This document shows, one piece after another, positions 1 through 8,855 of a stretch of 64,000 nt of DNA. The notes beneath the pieces were generated by a model that was not told the origin of the DNA, made no database searches, and was given only the letters and a program-made list of their open reading frames with translations. The DNA is from Azolla caroliniana (lineage: Eukaryota; Polypodiophyta), in assembly GCA_043228905.1 (NCBI GenBank), contig JBHGNT010000021.1, forward strand, positions 2,480,001 through 2,544,000, written 5' to 3'. Numbering within the stretch: position 1 is the stretch's first letter; every line of letters starts with the position of its first letter. The translations under genes were made by a program, and so were the position numbers.

Positions 1-65
1 AATTTTGATAAATCCACAACTCCAAAAATGTAGACAATATTCATAAACGGTTAAAACTGTCAAAC

Positions 66-1019
66 TTAGACGTGAACATTAATATATATCAATTTGAACA
101 TATCAACAGTTGTCAGGATATCCACACTGCTTTCCACTTCTTCCTTTTGAGAACTCCCTAACAAAATTTGTGAAGTAGTATCTACTCCATATAGGCTGGC
201 AATGATAGGGTCCTCAAATAGCTCGTTGACAAAATCAATAAGCTCCCTAGGTTCACCAACTAATGGAGGAATAAGTTCATGGGATGCAGATTGAAAATGT
301 TAAGGCTTTAATCCTCATGTTAATGAAACTCACTTGCTCATCATCCTTTTTAAGTGCAATTGTATTTCTGAATAACTCCAATGCAGATGCAGATGCAGTA
401 CACATGAACAATTTAAAATGCGGATTGATTTAGCTAAACATAAACTATATTGATTTCTAAAGGCATAACAAACAAAGTTATAATAATTTACCTGAGCCAA
501 AGAACAAATCTAGTATCCAATCTCCTTCATTGGAAAACATTTCAAATGACAAAAATCAATATTATGTAGAATATATTGATGGGAAAATTAAAATTCTCCA
601 TGTAAGATAAATATTCCTTACTAAGCAAGGTTTTCTATCCCATTGCAATGAGATCTCAAGGCCTGTGCTATAGACTATCCTTGGTCCATGCTATGGAATA
701 TGACAATTCTCCATAAGGATATTTCCTGTGCAAAATCTTTCATCATCTTCTCAAGTTGTTTGAACATAAATGGTTCATCATCATATGTTGATCCAACCAT
801 ACAAAAATCCGTATGGTATGTCAACAATCAATAATATGTATTTCTTCGTTAGCAATATGTGTATCATCTCAACCACATCACCATAATAGACATTATAGTA
901 TAAATCCCGGGTGATATCCTTTTTGTGGCTAAATTTCTTAAAAGTGTCACTATCTTCTACACCTGGATATGCTTTCACTAAACGATAGTCCTTTTCTTTC
1001 CCCATTCTTTCAAGATGTG
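66..1019 (-). pseudogene. Decayed class-beta amino-methyltransferase-like gene, 5' truncated
   Basis: Read leftward from 1019, an open segment carries YYGD followed by LLIVDIPYGF (about 785-890). This resembles the (D/N/S)PPY motif IV of DNA N4/N6 amino-methyltransferases, with the first P replaced by I. After a frameshift near 790 the text continues as YDDEPF...QLEKMMKDFA...WRIVIFHS down to about 670. A later block, 492-543, reads DWILDLFFGSG, which looks like AdoMet motif I. It ends at a GTAAAT donor, and 401-334 continues in phase (T..SASALELF) and ends at a GTGAGT donor. A last block, 290-66, reads SASHELIPPLVGEP and ends in a stop. Motif IV before motif I is the beta-class order. Stops near 668, the frameshift and the absence of AG at both expected acceptors make it a pseudogene. 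The N-terminal part is lost at the retrotransposon junction at 1020. Family assignment is inferred from motifs only. Confidence 0.5.
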
Positions 1020-4000
1020 TCAACAGACGACGCTTATGTAGTACAAGGTTCGACAGACCGATCGAACATACGAGGAAGAGATTCCTCACGGCCGCCGAAT
1101 AGTCAGCGAAGACGGAGCCAGTCACGGGATAACCGAATCTGCAACTATTGCAAGAAACCCGGACACATCAAAGCCGACTGCCGCGCACTCAAGAACAAGA
1201 ACAACAAGAAGAGTGGCCGGCATGAGGAGATCAATTACGTCAGCTTCTCAGCTGATGTGCTACCAGACGACCCGAATATACTATCAATCGAAAATCCAGT
1301 CGGATCAGAAGTTCTACTCACGACTGAAGAGTCGAGCACATGGCTCTTAGATTCGGGCGCGTCATTTCACGTGACTCCTCATCGATCCCAATTTCGGCAA
1401 TATACGATCCGTCACTCCGACTCAGTTCGAGTCGGTAACTCGCAACACTGTGACATCATCGGAATCGGCACAGTAGAGCTCAACCTTGCAGGTGGCTCTA
1501 CACTTGTACTCCACAATGTCCGACATGTACCCGAGCTCTCAAGGCCATTGATCTCAGTCGGACAACTAGATGAAGACGGCATTCGTGCCGGTTTTTCTTC
1601 GGGAGGGTGGACACTCCACAGGGGGAACCTCCTGCTTGCTAGAGGACCCAAGATACACTCCCTGTATCCGTTACATGTTACGCTCAGAGAGGGTAACCTG
1701 TTTTTGGTGGATATTCCTGTGTCATCACTATGGCACAGAAGATTAGGACACCTCAGCAAGGCCGGCATCACGCATCTATCTAGAGCCGGATACATCCCCA
1801 AACTCTCCTTCTCCGACCATCAATTCTGCGAGCATTGCCAGTATGGCAAACAAGCAGCCGCATCACACCCGACATCAGCACCAAGAGAAACGAGACCTCT
1901 CGATTTGGTCCACTCGGACGTCTGTGGCCCGATGCCGCATCAGTCTCTTGGCGGTGCCTCTTACTTCGTCAGTTTTATTGACGATTCGACTCGAAAGGTG
2001 TGGGCTTATCCAATTCGCACCAAAGATCGTGTCTTCTCGATCTTCTCCGATTGGCTCGCTATGGTAGAAAATCAAACTGACCAAAAACTGAAATGCCTTC
2101 GGACAGACAATGGGGGAGAGTTCAAATCAGAAGAATTCGTCAAATTCTGCCGACAACGCGGCATCCGACGTGAATTTACGGCACCACACAGTCCGGAGCA
2201 AAACGGGATTGCAGAACGAATGAATCGGACAATCCAAGAACGGATAGTTTCCATGCTCCAACACTCCGGACTGTCGGATGGCTTCTGGGCAGAGGCTCTA
2301 CTCACGGCAGTACACATAATCAATATGTCGCCAAGTAGACCTCTAGGACTTCAAATTCCTCAGGAACGATGGATCGGCAGTAAGCCGAATTACGACAAGC
2401 TGAGGATCTTCGGATGCGAGGCGTACGCCCTTATTCCGAAAGATGATCGCCGAAAACTTGCACCTCGGTCCAGGAAATGCATTTTCCTTGGATATGGATC
2501 CGACGGCGAAATGGGATACCGACTCTGGGATCCCGAACGCAGACAAATCGTCCGAAGTTCGGACGTTGTGTTCAACGAGTCGGCTATGAATCCATCAGTC
2601 GAAAAACCGATCGAAGTCCGAAGGGTAACATTTTCCGATGTGCCGACCCTTCAAGAAGGCCCCGCTCTCAACACACGGGTAGCTGAACCTTACACTACCG
2701 ACTCGGACAACTCCGACTCGGCACAGCAGAACAATCCGCTTTCGGACCATCCGACCTTGATACCCGATGCGACCAGTCCAATCATACCTCGACGATCCGA
2801 GAGACTGTCGCAACCTCCGGAGAGGTATTCTCCTGGAATTTTCTTCACCGACGCCGGCGAACCGACGTCTTACGAAGAAGCATCGACATCTGTCGATTCC
2901 GTCACCTGGCATCTGGCGATGGAGTCGGAAATGCACTCCATTCGGGCAAACAAGACTTGGGATCTGGTCGAATTACCTAGGAACCGACGTGCTCTTCCTT
3001 GCAAGTGGGTTTATCGACTAAAAGAGACGTATGATTCGACCACCCCAAAGTACAAGGCCAGATTAGTTGCGAAGGGCTTCCGACAAGAATATGGCGTCGA
3101 CTTCGACGAGATTTTTTCACCAGTGGTGAAAATGACAACCCTTCGTTTTCTACTCGGCGTAGTGGCAGCCGACAACTTGGAGCTGATTCAGCTAGATGTC
3201 AAAACAGCCTTCCTCCATGGTGATCTCGAGGAGGAAATTTATATGGAGCAGCCAAAAGGCTTCGTGGCACCTGGCCAAGAACATCTAGTCTGCCGACTCA
3301 GGAAGAGTCTATACGGCCTCAAACAGGCACCGCGACAATGGTACAAGAAGTTCGACGACTTCATCCAATCGATCGGCTTCTCCAAAAGCGATGAGGACCA
3401 TTGTCTCTTCACCAACACAGCTCAAGATGGATCACCCATCTTCCTCATCATTTACGTGGACGACATGCTAATTTCTGGACGCCACGCGGGCGAACTTGCC
3501 GATCTCGTTCGGCAACTGCGGTTGAAGTTTGCCATGAAGGACCTCGGTCCGGCACGACACATCCTTGGCATGAAGATTAGTCGGCATCGCGATAAACGAC
3601 ATCTTTTTTTGTCTCAGACCGACTATATCGGACGTGTCTTGGAACGCTTCAACATGCAATCAGCCAAATCTGCTTCAACCCCGCTCCCAATGAATCTTCG
3701 GCTCTCTCAGCGAGACTGCCCGACATCCGGCCCGGAGGGGGAAGATATGAAGTCGGTACCGTATGCACCGGCAGTCGGCTCCCTTATGTACCTGATGGTC
3801 GCGACACGGCCTGATATTTCTCATGCCGTAGGAGTCGTTAGCAGATTTATGCACAATCCTGGCCGATCGCATTGGAACGCAGTCAAGCATGTGTTCAGAT
3901 ATCTGGCTGGCACAAAAGACCATGGCATTCTTTTCGGTCCGAACCGAACCTCAGGCGTAGTCGGTTACACCGACTCGGACTTCGCCGGCTGTATAGACAG

Positions 4001-4436
4001 TCGAAAATCAACAACCGGATACTGCTTCAAATTCGGCAATGGAGCAATCTCGTGGAAGTCGAAACTTCAGGAGTGCACAGCGACCTCAACGACCGAAGCA
4101 GAATATGTAGCTGCGTCCGACGCAGCAAAAGAAGCTTTGTGGCTCGGTCGGCTGGCGCACACGTTTCGACAAGTCGACCATGACTCGGCTCCAGTTGTCT
4201 ATAGCGACAGTCAAGGTGCTGTTGCCTTGTCGAAAAATCCGGTTCACCACAACGCCTCCAAACATATCGACGTTCGATATCACTTCGTTCGGGACTGCGT
4301 CATTTCAGGGAAAATCGGTCTAGAGAAAATATCCACAACCGACAATGTCGCAGATGGAATGACCAAGTGTCTTTCGGCAGACCGCTTTCGGTCTCTTCGG
4401 CATCAGATGGGCGTAACGACAAACCAGTCCGGTTAG
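1020..4436 (+). CDS. Copia Gag-Pol polyprotein, N-terminally truncated (copy A)
   Basis: One open frame runs from the junction to the TAG at 4434. Domains in order: gag zinc knuckle CNYCKKPGHIKADC; protease LLDSGASFHVTPH; gag-pre-integrase WHRRLGHLS; integrase with the D, D and E signatures (HSDVCGP, RTDNGGEF, SPEQNGIAERMN); reverse transcriptase with LDVKTAFLHGDL and YVDDML; and RNase H with TDSDFAGCIDSRKS and STTEAEYVA. The order PR-IN-RT-RH defines Ty1/copia. The first ATG in frame (969) lies in unrelated flanking DNA, so no proper start remains. Unlike copies C and D, the remaining frame has no stop or frameshift, but it lacks the gag N-terminus and a 5' LTR promoter. Confidence 0.9.
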   Translation, partial: STDDAYVVQGSTDRSNIRGRDSSRPPNSQRRRSQSRDNRICNYCKKPGHIKADCRALKNKNNKKSGRHEEINYVSFSADVLPDDPNILSIENPVGSEVLLTTEESSTWLLDSGASFHVTPHRSQFRQYTIRHSDSVRVGNSQHCDIIGIGTVELNLAGGSTLVLHNVRHVPELSRPLISVGQLDEDGIRAGFSSGGWTLHRGNLLLARGPKIHSLYPLHVTLREGNLFLVDIPVSSLWHRRLGHLSKAGITHLSRAGYIPKLSFSDHQFCEHCQYGKQAAASHPTSAPRETRPLDLVHSDVCGPMPHQSLGGASYFVSFIDDSTRKVWAYPIRTKDRVFSIFSDWLAMVENQTDQKLKCLRTDNGGEFKSEEFVKFCRQRGIRREFTAPHSPEQNGIAERMNRTIQERIVSMLQHSGLSDGFWAEALLTAVHIINMSPSRPLGLQIPQERWIGSKPNYDKLRIFGCEAYALIPKDDRRKLAPRSRKCIFLGYGSDGEMGYRLWDPERRQIVRSSDVVFNESAMNPSVEKPIEVRRVTFSDVPTLQEGPALNTRVAEPYTTDSDNSDSAQQNNPLSDHPTLIPDATSPIIPRRSERLSQPPERYSPGIFFTDAGEPTSYEEASTSVDSVTWHLAMESEMHSIRANKTWDLVELPRNRRALPCKWVYRLKETYDSTTPKYKARLVAKGFRQEYGVDFDEIFSPVVKMTTLRFLLGVVAADNLELIQLDVKTAFLHGDLEEEIYMEQPKGFVAPGQEHLVCRLRKSLYGLKQAPRQWYKKFDDFIQSIGFSKSDEDHCLFTNTAQDGSPIFLIIYVDDMLISGRHAGELADLVRQLRLKFAMKDLGPARHILGMKISRHRDKRHLFLSQTDYIGRVLERFNMQSAKSASTPLPMNLRLSQRDCPTSGPEGEDMKSVPYAPAVGSLMYLMVATRPDISHAVGVVSRFMHNPGRSHWNAVKHVFRYLAGTKDHGILFGPNRTSGVVGYTDSDFAGCIDSRKSTTGYCFKFGNGAISWKSKLQECTATSTTEAEYVAASDAAKEALWLGRLAHTFRQVDHDSAPVVYSDSQGAVALSKNPVHHNASKHIDVRYHFVRDCVISGKIGLEKISTTDNVADGMTKCLSADRFRSLRHQMGVTTNQSG

Positions 4437-4629
4437 AGCCGGACACAGCGCAGGATGGTTCCCGACAACCGACATCAGTTCCTCAATGATCGGCTTCAAC
4501 TGTTCCGACCCGACCAGTTCGGTCTTCTGCCTTCGGACCCTGCCGACTCGAACAAAGCTGATATGTCCGAGAACCTAAGTCTATACCTGTAATCTTAGAT
4601 AACCCATGTATACGCCCATTACGGGGGAG

Positions 4630-4795
4630 TGTCGAATACAAGTGTATAATGGACGTATTCACACTATCCCTTTAGGCCATTTGTGTAATTATCATAAAGG
4701 GTAGTTGCCCTAAGTCGGTCACTATATATAGTGACCTTGTAACCTTTTTGTAAGGTTGGGTGTTGTATTATTGCTTTGTGGAATAAGAAGTCTTT

Positions 4796-4844
<49 letters not shown>

Positions 4845-4928
4845 ACGACCTACAATCTGTCATACACAGGTATTCAACAAGAATCGAATGCTTCTTGATC
4901 TTCCGCATAGACGACCTCGTCTCCAACA
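4630..4928 (+). repeat. Copia 3' LTR of copy A
   Basis: It begins TGTCGAATAC and ends TCTCCAACA, the same ends as the LTRs of copy C. It contains the palindromic TATA region at 4717-4736 and a (TC)n tract at about 4799-4840. Confidence 0.9.
4717..4736. promoter_or_regulatory. TATA core inside a 20-bp perfect palindrome (copia LTR promoter)
   Basis: GGTCACTATATATAGTGACC equals its own reverse complement, and the TATATA core sits at its centre. The same 20 bp occur in the LTRs of copies B, C and D (for example 33090-33109 and 38276-38295). The older copy E keeps a slightly imperfect form. It is placed where an LTR promoter TATA box is expected; promoter function is inferred. Confidence 0.65.
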
Positions 4929-4950
4929 CCGTCTCCAACACCGTCGTCAA
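4929..4950. other. Filler sequence at the A/B inversion junction
   Basis: Between the end of the forward LTR (CTCCAACA) and the inverted gag segment lie 22 nt that repeat the LTR end (CCGTCTCCAACA) and then read CCGTCGTCAA. The last part resembles the reversed LTR (GTCGTCAATGCGG). Templated filler of this kind is typical of end-joining repair. Confidence 0.6.
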
Positions 4951-5449
4951 TGCACACGGTTGTGACGAAAGTTTCCCATGATGAGGGAAGGCTACTCATG
5001 AGTATCATTGCTCTGAGTTCATCCTCGATTGCCGTCCCCTGTGACGAGATTTGGGAGCTTATGCTTTCGTACTCATTTAGGTGTGCTTGAACCGAGTCGG
5101 ATTCTTTCATCCGCAAGTTGTAGAGGCGCCGGATCAGAAACATCTTTGTTGCGGCGACCTTCTTTTCGTTAGTGTCCGACAGTGTTTTCCATAGTTCGAA
5201 TGCTGTCGTACACGATTGCACCGTAAAGTATACCGATTCCGATAGGTGCATCCGAATCGTGGCGCGGACGATTCTGTCCAGCTTCTGCCACTCAATTGGT
5301 TTGTATCCTTCTGGAGGTTCTTCATTTTCGATGGGATCGATTTGCCCCTTGACTATGAGATAGTCCTGCATTTGTTCCTTCCAGAAGTTGAAGTTCGATC
5401 CATCGAACTTGCGTAGACTCATTTCTGACGAGCCGGATGTTGATGCCAT
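4951..5449 (-). pseudogene. Copia gag N-terminal fragment (copy B)
   Basis: The frame starts at the ATG at 5449 and reads MASTSGSSEMSLRKFDGSNF, then FWKEQMQDYLI and LWKTLSDTNEKK, the usual N-terminal gag fold of plant copia elements. It stops matching at the codon equivalent to position 34493 of copy C. The frame then runs on through junction filler and LTR to 4874. The zinc knuckle and all of pol are absent. Confidence 0.85.
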
Positions 5450-6132
5450 CAAATTTGGTTTCGGTTGACGGAGCTCGGTTCGGAGTTGACTACGAACCTT
5501 GTTGGAGTGCAGCCGGTTGGCTCACCCGATATCGTTCTAGTCGGATTTGAACCCGAGTCGGTTCGGCTTCGGAACTTGCTCGAATTGACTCCGGTAGCTT
5601 GAGGGACAGAACCGACTGGTCTTCCCGAATGTTGCCGAGTCGGAGTGAGCCCGGTTCGCTTCGGATATATATATGCCGAATACCGATTATTGAAACCGAT
5701 TATCTGGACCGATTCTGCTTCGGGTGGCTGCAGCGACGAGAGAGACAGATTCAACTGATCCTCCCGAATGTCGATCAGCCGGATGAAGCGCGAATTGGGG
5801 TTGTTGTCTTGAGACCGATCTGCACCGAGTGGTTACAACGAGCGGCGAGCAGCGTTTAATGACCTTTTCGGATGTTGTTTAACCGAGTGGAGCACGATCG
5901 TGTCAATGTTGCACAAGGGGATTTCACCTCGGGCGGTTACGATCACAAGGAACAGAGTACAACCTGCTGGCTTACTCCAAGCGAAGATGATCTAACGCGA
6001 TGAGATGCAAGCCTCGTTTTTCTTCTTCTTCTCTCTTCTTCGAATGACGCAAGAAACCGAATGCTGTGCAGGCTGAGACGACGGCCGACAGCGGGATGAA
6101 GGACCGAATACTGTGCAGGCTCTGATACCAGA

Positions 6133-6216
6133 TGTTGGAGACGAGGTCGTCTATGCGGAAGATCAAGAAGCATTCGATTCTTGTTGAATACCTGCGTATG
6201 ACAGATTGTAGGTCGT

Positions 6217-6262
<46 letters not shown>

Positions 6263-6439
6263 ACACACACACAAAAGACTTCTTATTCCACAAAGCAATA
6301 ATACAACACCCAACCTTACAAAAAGGTTACAAGGTCACTATATATAGTGACCGACTTAGGGCAACTACCCTTTATGATAATTACACAAATGGCCTAAAGG
6401 GATAGTGTGAATACGTCCATTATACACTTGTATTCGACA
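6133..6439 (-). repeat. Copia 5' LTR of copy B
   Basis: Reverse-strand LTR with ends TGTCGAATAC and CTCCAACA. It has (GA)n and (CA)n tracts at about 6221-6275. The leader begins at 6132, and the primer binding site for initiator tRNA-Met (TGGTATCAGAGC) lies immediately after a two-base spacer. Confidence 0.9.
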
Positions 6440-8011
6440 AACGGTTTGACGTACGCGCGCGTCAAGAGCCAAGACAGTCGCCATTCCGTCCAGTTCATGA
6501 CCGTACGTCCGAACCATGAGAGGAATCGCGAGACCCTCGGCGGCGACAGCCGAGGGGATTTTTAGAGAGGGCTATCAAGGCGTGGGGCCGCGGTAGTCCG
6601 GACGTACCAGAAGAACCCCACACATGTAGAGTAGGTAGGAAGTTTTGGTTCTCCGAAAACGGAGGTTGTACTATAGTCGGCGTTAGCGGCCGGGAGAGGA
6701 AGCGAGCGGAGGAGCGGCTCAGGGGATGCGGAGTCCTCTCCCCCAACGAAGAAATTAGCGGCGCCGTGGAGGCGGTCTCTTTTGACGACACCTTGGGCGA
6801 GTTGCGAAAGGTGATCGGTGAAGACCTTAGAGAAGACCGGATTGTTCCGGTTAGTTCGATGGGAATGTACGAAGTCATCGCAGACTTCGGGGAAAGGGTC
6901 AGGTCGGATCAGACGGCCCGCGTGGATACAAAGTACAAGACTGTGGACCGGAAGGTGAGGCCAGTCGTGGCACCCTTGCCGGAGGGCAGCGAGGAGTGGA
7001 TAAAAAGGGTCGCGTCGAACCCAAGTTTACGAAATCCGGCTAGCATAGGGCACCGGTTCACCGACATAACGCTACGGGAGCTCAAGGTCGGTGATGGTGG
7101 CTTTCTACTGCCGGTGGAGGAGGATAGGTTTCGGAGAATGCTCGGAAGGCATGGGAAAGCCTTCGCGTTCTCGCCGGAGGAGATCGGGTGCGTGGACCCG
7201 ACGATCGTCGAACCGATGGTGATCTTCACGGTACCGCATGTACTGTGGAATCTCAAACTGATTATGGTGCTGAGAGCTCACATCCCGAAGTTGATGGAGC
7301 TTCTGAAGCAAAAGGTGGAGATGGGCATCCTTAAACCGTCGAGTGCCCCATATTCGAATCGGTGGTTTACGGTGCCGAAGAAGAACGTCACGTTGTGCTT
7401 CATTCAGGACCTGCAACCGGTCAACAGGGTGACCATCCGTAATGCAAGGATCAGACCGACCATAGAGGAGTTCGCAAAGGCCTTCGTTGGAAGATCGATC
7501 TATTCGGTCGGTGACTTATACTCAGGGTACGACCAGTTCCAGCTAGCCGTGGAGAGCAGGGATATCACGACGATGCGAACTCCTCTCGGCCTAGTACGGA
7601 TGTGTACCCTACCGCAAGTCGGGACGAATTCGGTGGCGCATATGGTGAACGTAATGAACAAGGTGCTGAGGGACTGCATCCCAGACATCACCATGCCATT
7701 CTTGGACGACATCCCGATAAAGGGGTGTCCGGTGGAAGATGCGAACGAGACTGTCGGGCCAGACGGATGCTGGAGGTTCGTCGTGAACCACATCAACGAC
7801 TGCAAGAAGGTGCTGCAGAGGCTCGAGAGCACACGACTCACCTTCTCCAGAGAAAAATCGGCATTCGGGCAGTCGGAGATCTTGGTGGTCGGACACCTGT
7901 GCGGGCCTTACAGTAGGAAACCATCTCCGGCAAAGGTAGATGCCATCTCCGCGATGAGGAATGATTGCGGGTCGGTTACGGAGGTCCGCAGATTCTTGGG
8001 TGCATGCGCGT
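6440..8011 (+). pseudogene. Gypsy H protease end and RT region (pol part 1)
   Basis: 6440-6565 matches the end of the Gag-protease ORF of G2. The pol frame is open in the -1 frame from the recoding site (6557-6565) to 8011. It covers the pol leader and the reverse transcriptase up to the motif before RNase H (EVRRFLGACA). RT signatures include APYSNRWFTVPKKN, GDLYSGYDQFQL and the catalytic FLDD (MPFLDDIPIKG). It is cut at 8011 by the insertion of G2, and the rest of the same copy resumes at 15905. Confidence 0.8.
6557..6621 (+). promoter_or_regulatory. Putative -1 frameshift site and stem, gypsy H
   Basis: ORF1 ends GATTTTTAG (6557-6565). After 16 nt comes GTGGGG (6582-6587), which can pair with CCCCAC (6616-6621). 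The pol frame is open in -1 across the stop. The arrangement is the same as in G2 and G4. Confidence 0.6.
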
Positions 8012-8811
8012 TGTCGTGAAGAAAACCGTCCATAGGCGGAATCGGCGCACCAAGGCGTGGGAACCGGTTCTTCACGCGCGCACGCTCCGAGTTGTACATA
8101 GAAACGAATTGAGAGGATAATCGGCAGGAACGGGCCCTAACTCAAGTGGAGACAAAGACCGCGCGAACAGTCTTTTCGGTCGCGCGCGCGAACTGTACGA
8201 GTCGGCGGCGTAACTACGCGGATCCGTGAAAAACGGAGCGGATCCCTGTCCAAAAGGGACAGGGAATAAAGCTGACACGACGGCCTGTTCGTCGGCCTAT
8301 ATAAGGAGCGGGAAAGAGCTGTTGCAGGGATCTGGCGCGGAGAGGACGAAGTGCTGTCGGACCGTTTCTGGACGCTTCGCTCTCTCTGTTTCCTTCCTTC
8401 TTGAGCTCCAAAGCTTTCTGTGCAGGGTTCCGGGGAGGCTCGCGCTGTTTCGAGGAACGCCCGAGTGCTTCCGGCAGCACCTCCGACCTGCTACCCCCCC
8501 CCCATTTCCCCATTTGTGCGTCGAAGCGAACAGGCATCGGCATCTGTTCGCCGGCCTGTGCGGTTGCAACCAACCTGTGCCCCATCGGGGGTTGTAGTCG
8601 TGTTAGCCATTTTGTTAATACACATATTTAGTCATTCGCATCCGTCTGTGTCGGTGTCTGTTCGCGTTCTCCGTGCTGAAGGGCCGTGTCCCTGTGTATC
8701 CCCGGTCCTGCGTAGCCGGTTCTCTCTCTTTCTCCTCCCTCGCTTGCTCTTTGGTTCGAGACCCCCGCGGTCCCGCCTCTATTCCACACGCACTTGCGTA
8801 ATATCTCGACA
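8012..8811 (+). repeat. Gypsy G2 5' LTR
   Basis: It begins TGTCGTGAAG and ends ATCTCGACA; TGTCG/CGACA form short inverted ends. A TATA box (TATATAA) lies at 8298-8304. The several ORFs of about 100 codons in both strands of this LTR are chance frames. Confidence 0.92.
8298..8304 (+). promoter_or_regulatory. LTR TATA box of G2
   Basis: TATATAA in a GC-rich LTR, repeated at 14828-14834 in the 3' LTR. This is the probable U3 promoter of the element. Confidence 0.6.
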
Positions 8812-8815
8812 TCTT

Positions 8816-8831
8816 TGGTGAACCCGACGTG
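8816..8831 (+). promoter_or_regulatory. Gypsy primer binding site (G2)
   Basis: TGGTGAACCCGACGTG lies four bases after the LTR end. The same 16 bases follow the LTR of G4 (28035-28050), and G5 has a one-base variant on the minus strand (40841-40856). TGG at its start fits the CCA end of a tRNA. I could not assign the tRNA. Confidence 0.7.
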
Positions 8832-8855
8832 AAAGAGGCGGCAGAAGAGCAGAAG

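Larger units (their letters stand above)
1020..4928 (+). mobile_element. Ty1/copia element, copy A: 5'-truncated, with 3' LTR
   Basis: From 1020 onward the sequence matches the complete copia copy C (33003-38481) almost base for base, starting inside gag at the position equivalent to 34580. The 5' LTR, leader and most of gag are absent. The 3' end is complete: pol, a short 3' leader, a G-rich tract (acgggggag) and the LTR. It is followed directly by the inverted 5' part of the same family (copy B). A plus B together carry every part of one element except about 86 nt, so they may be one element split by an inversion. Confidence 0.9.
4951..6439 (-). mobile_element. Ty1/copia element, copy B: inverted 5' part (5' LTR, leader, gag N-terminus)
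   Basis: Read on the minus strand this is an LTR (6439-6133), a primer binding site TGGTATCAGAGC, a leader of about 670 nt and the first part of gag, ending at 4951. It is nearly identical to the 5' third of copy C. Its LTR start abuts gypsy H sequence at 6440, as expected for an insertion into H. The matching flank is missing on the other side. Confidence 0.88.

Noticed and set aside
781-1125. 114-codon minus-strand frame as an intact gene
   Set aside because: It crosses the junction at 1020. Its first third is the antisense of copia gag. Only the part below 1020 belongs to the methyltransferase-like relic.
4664-4965. Frames rich in Arg-Glu or Ser-Leu repeats (also near 6200, 18700, 23480, 33200 and 38350)
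   Set aside because: They are translations of the (GA)n/(TC)n microsatellite in the copia LTR.
8226-8821. Several 70-130 codon frames in both strands, repeated at 14756-15390
   Set aside because: They lie in the two LTRs of G2 and repeat because the LTRs are identical. No domain is seen.
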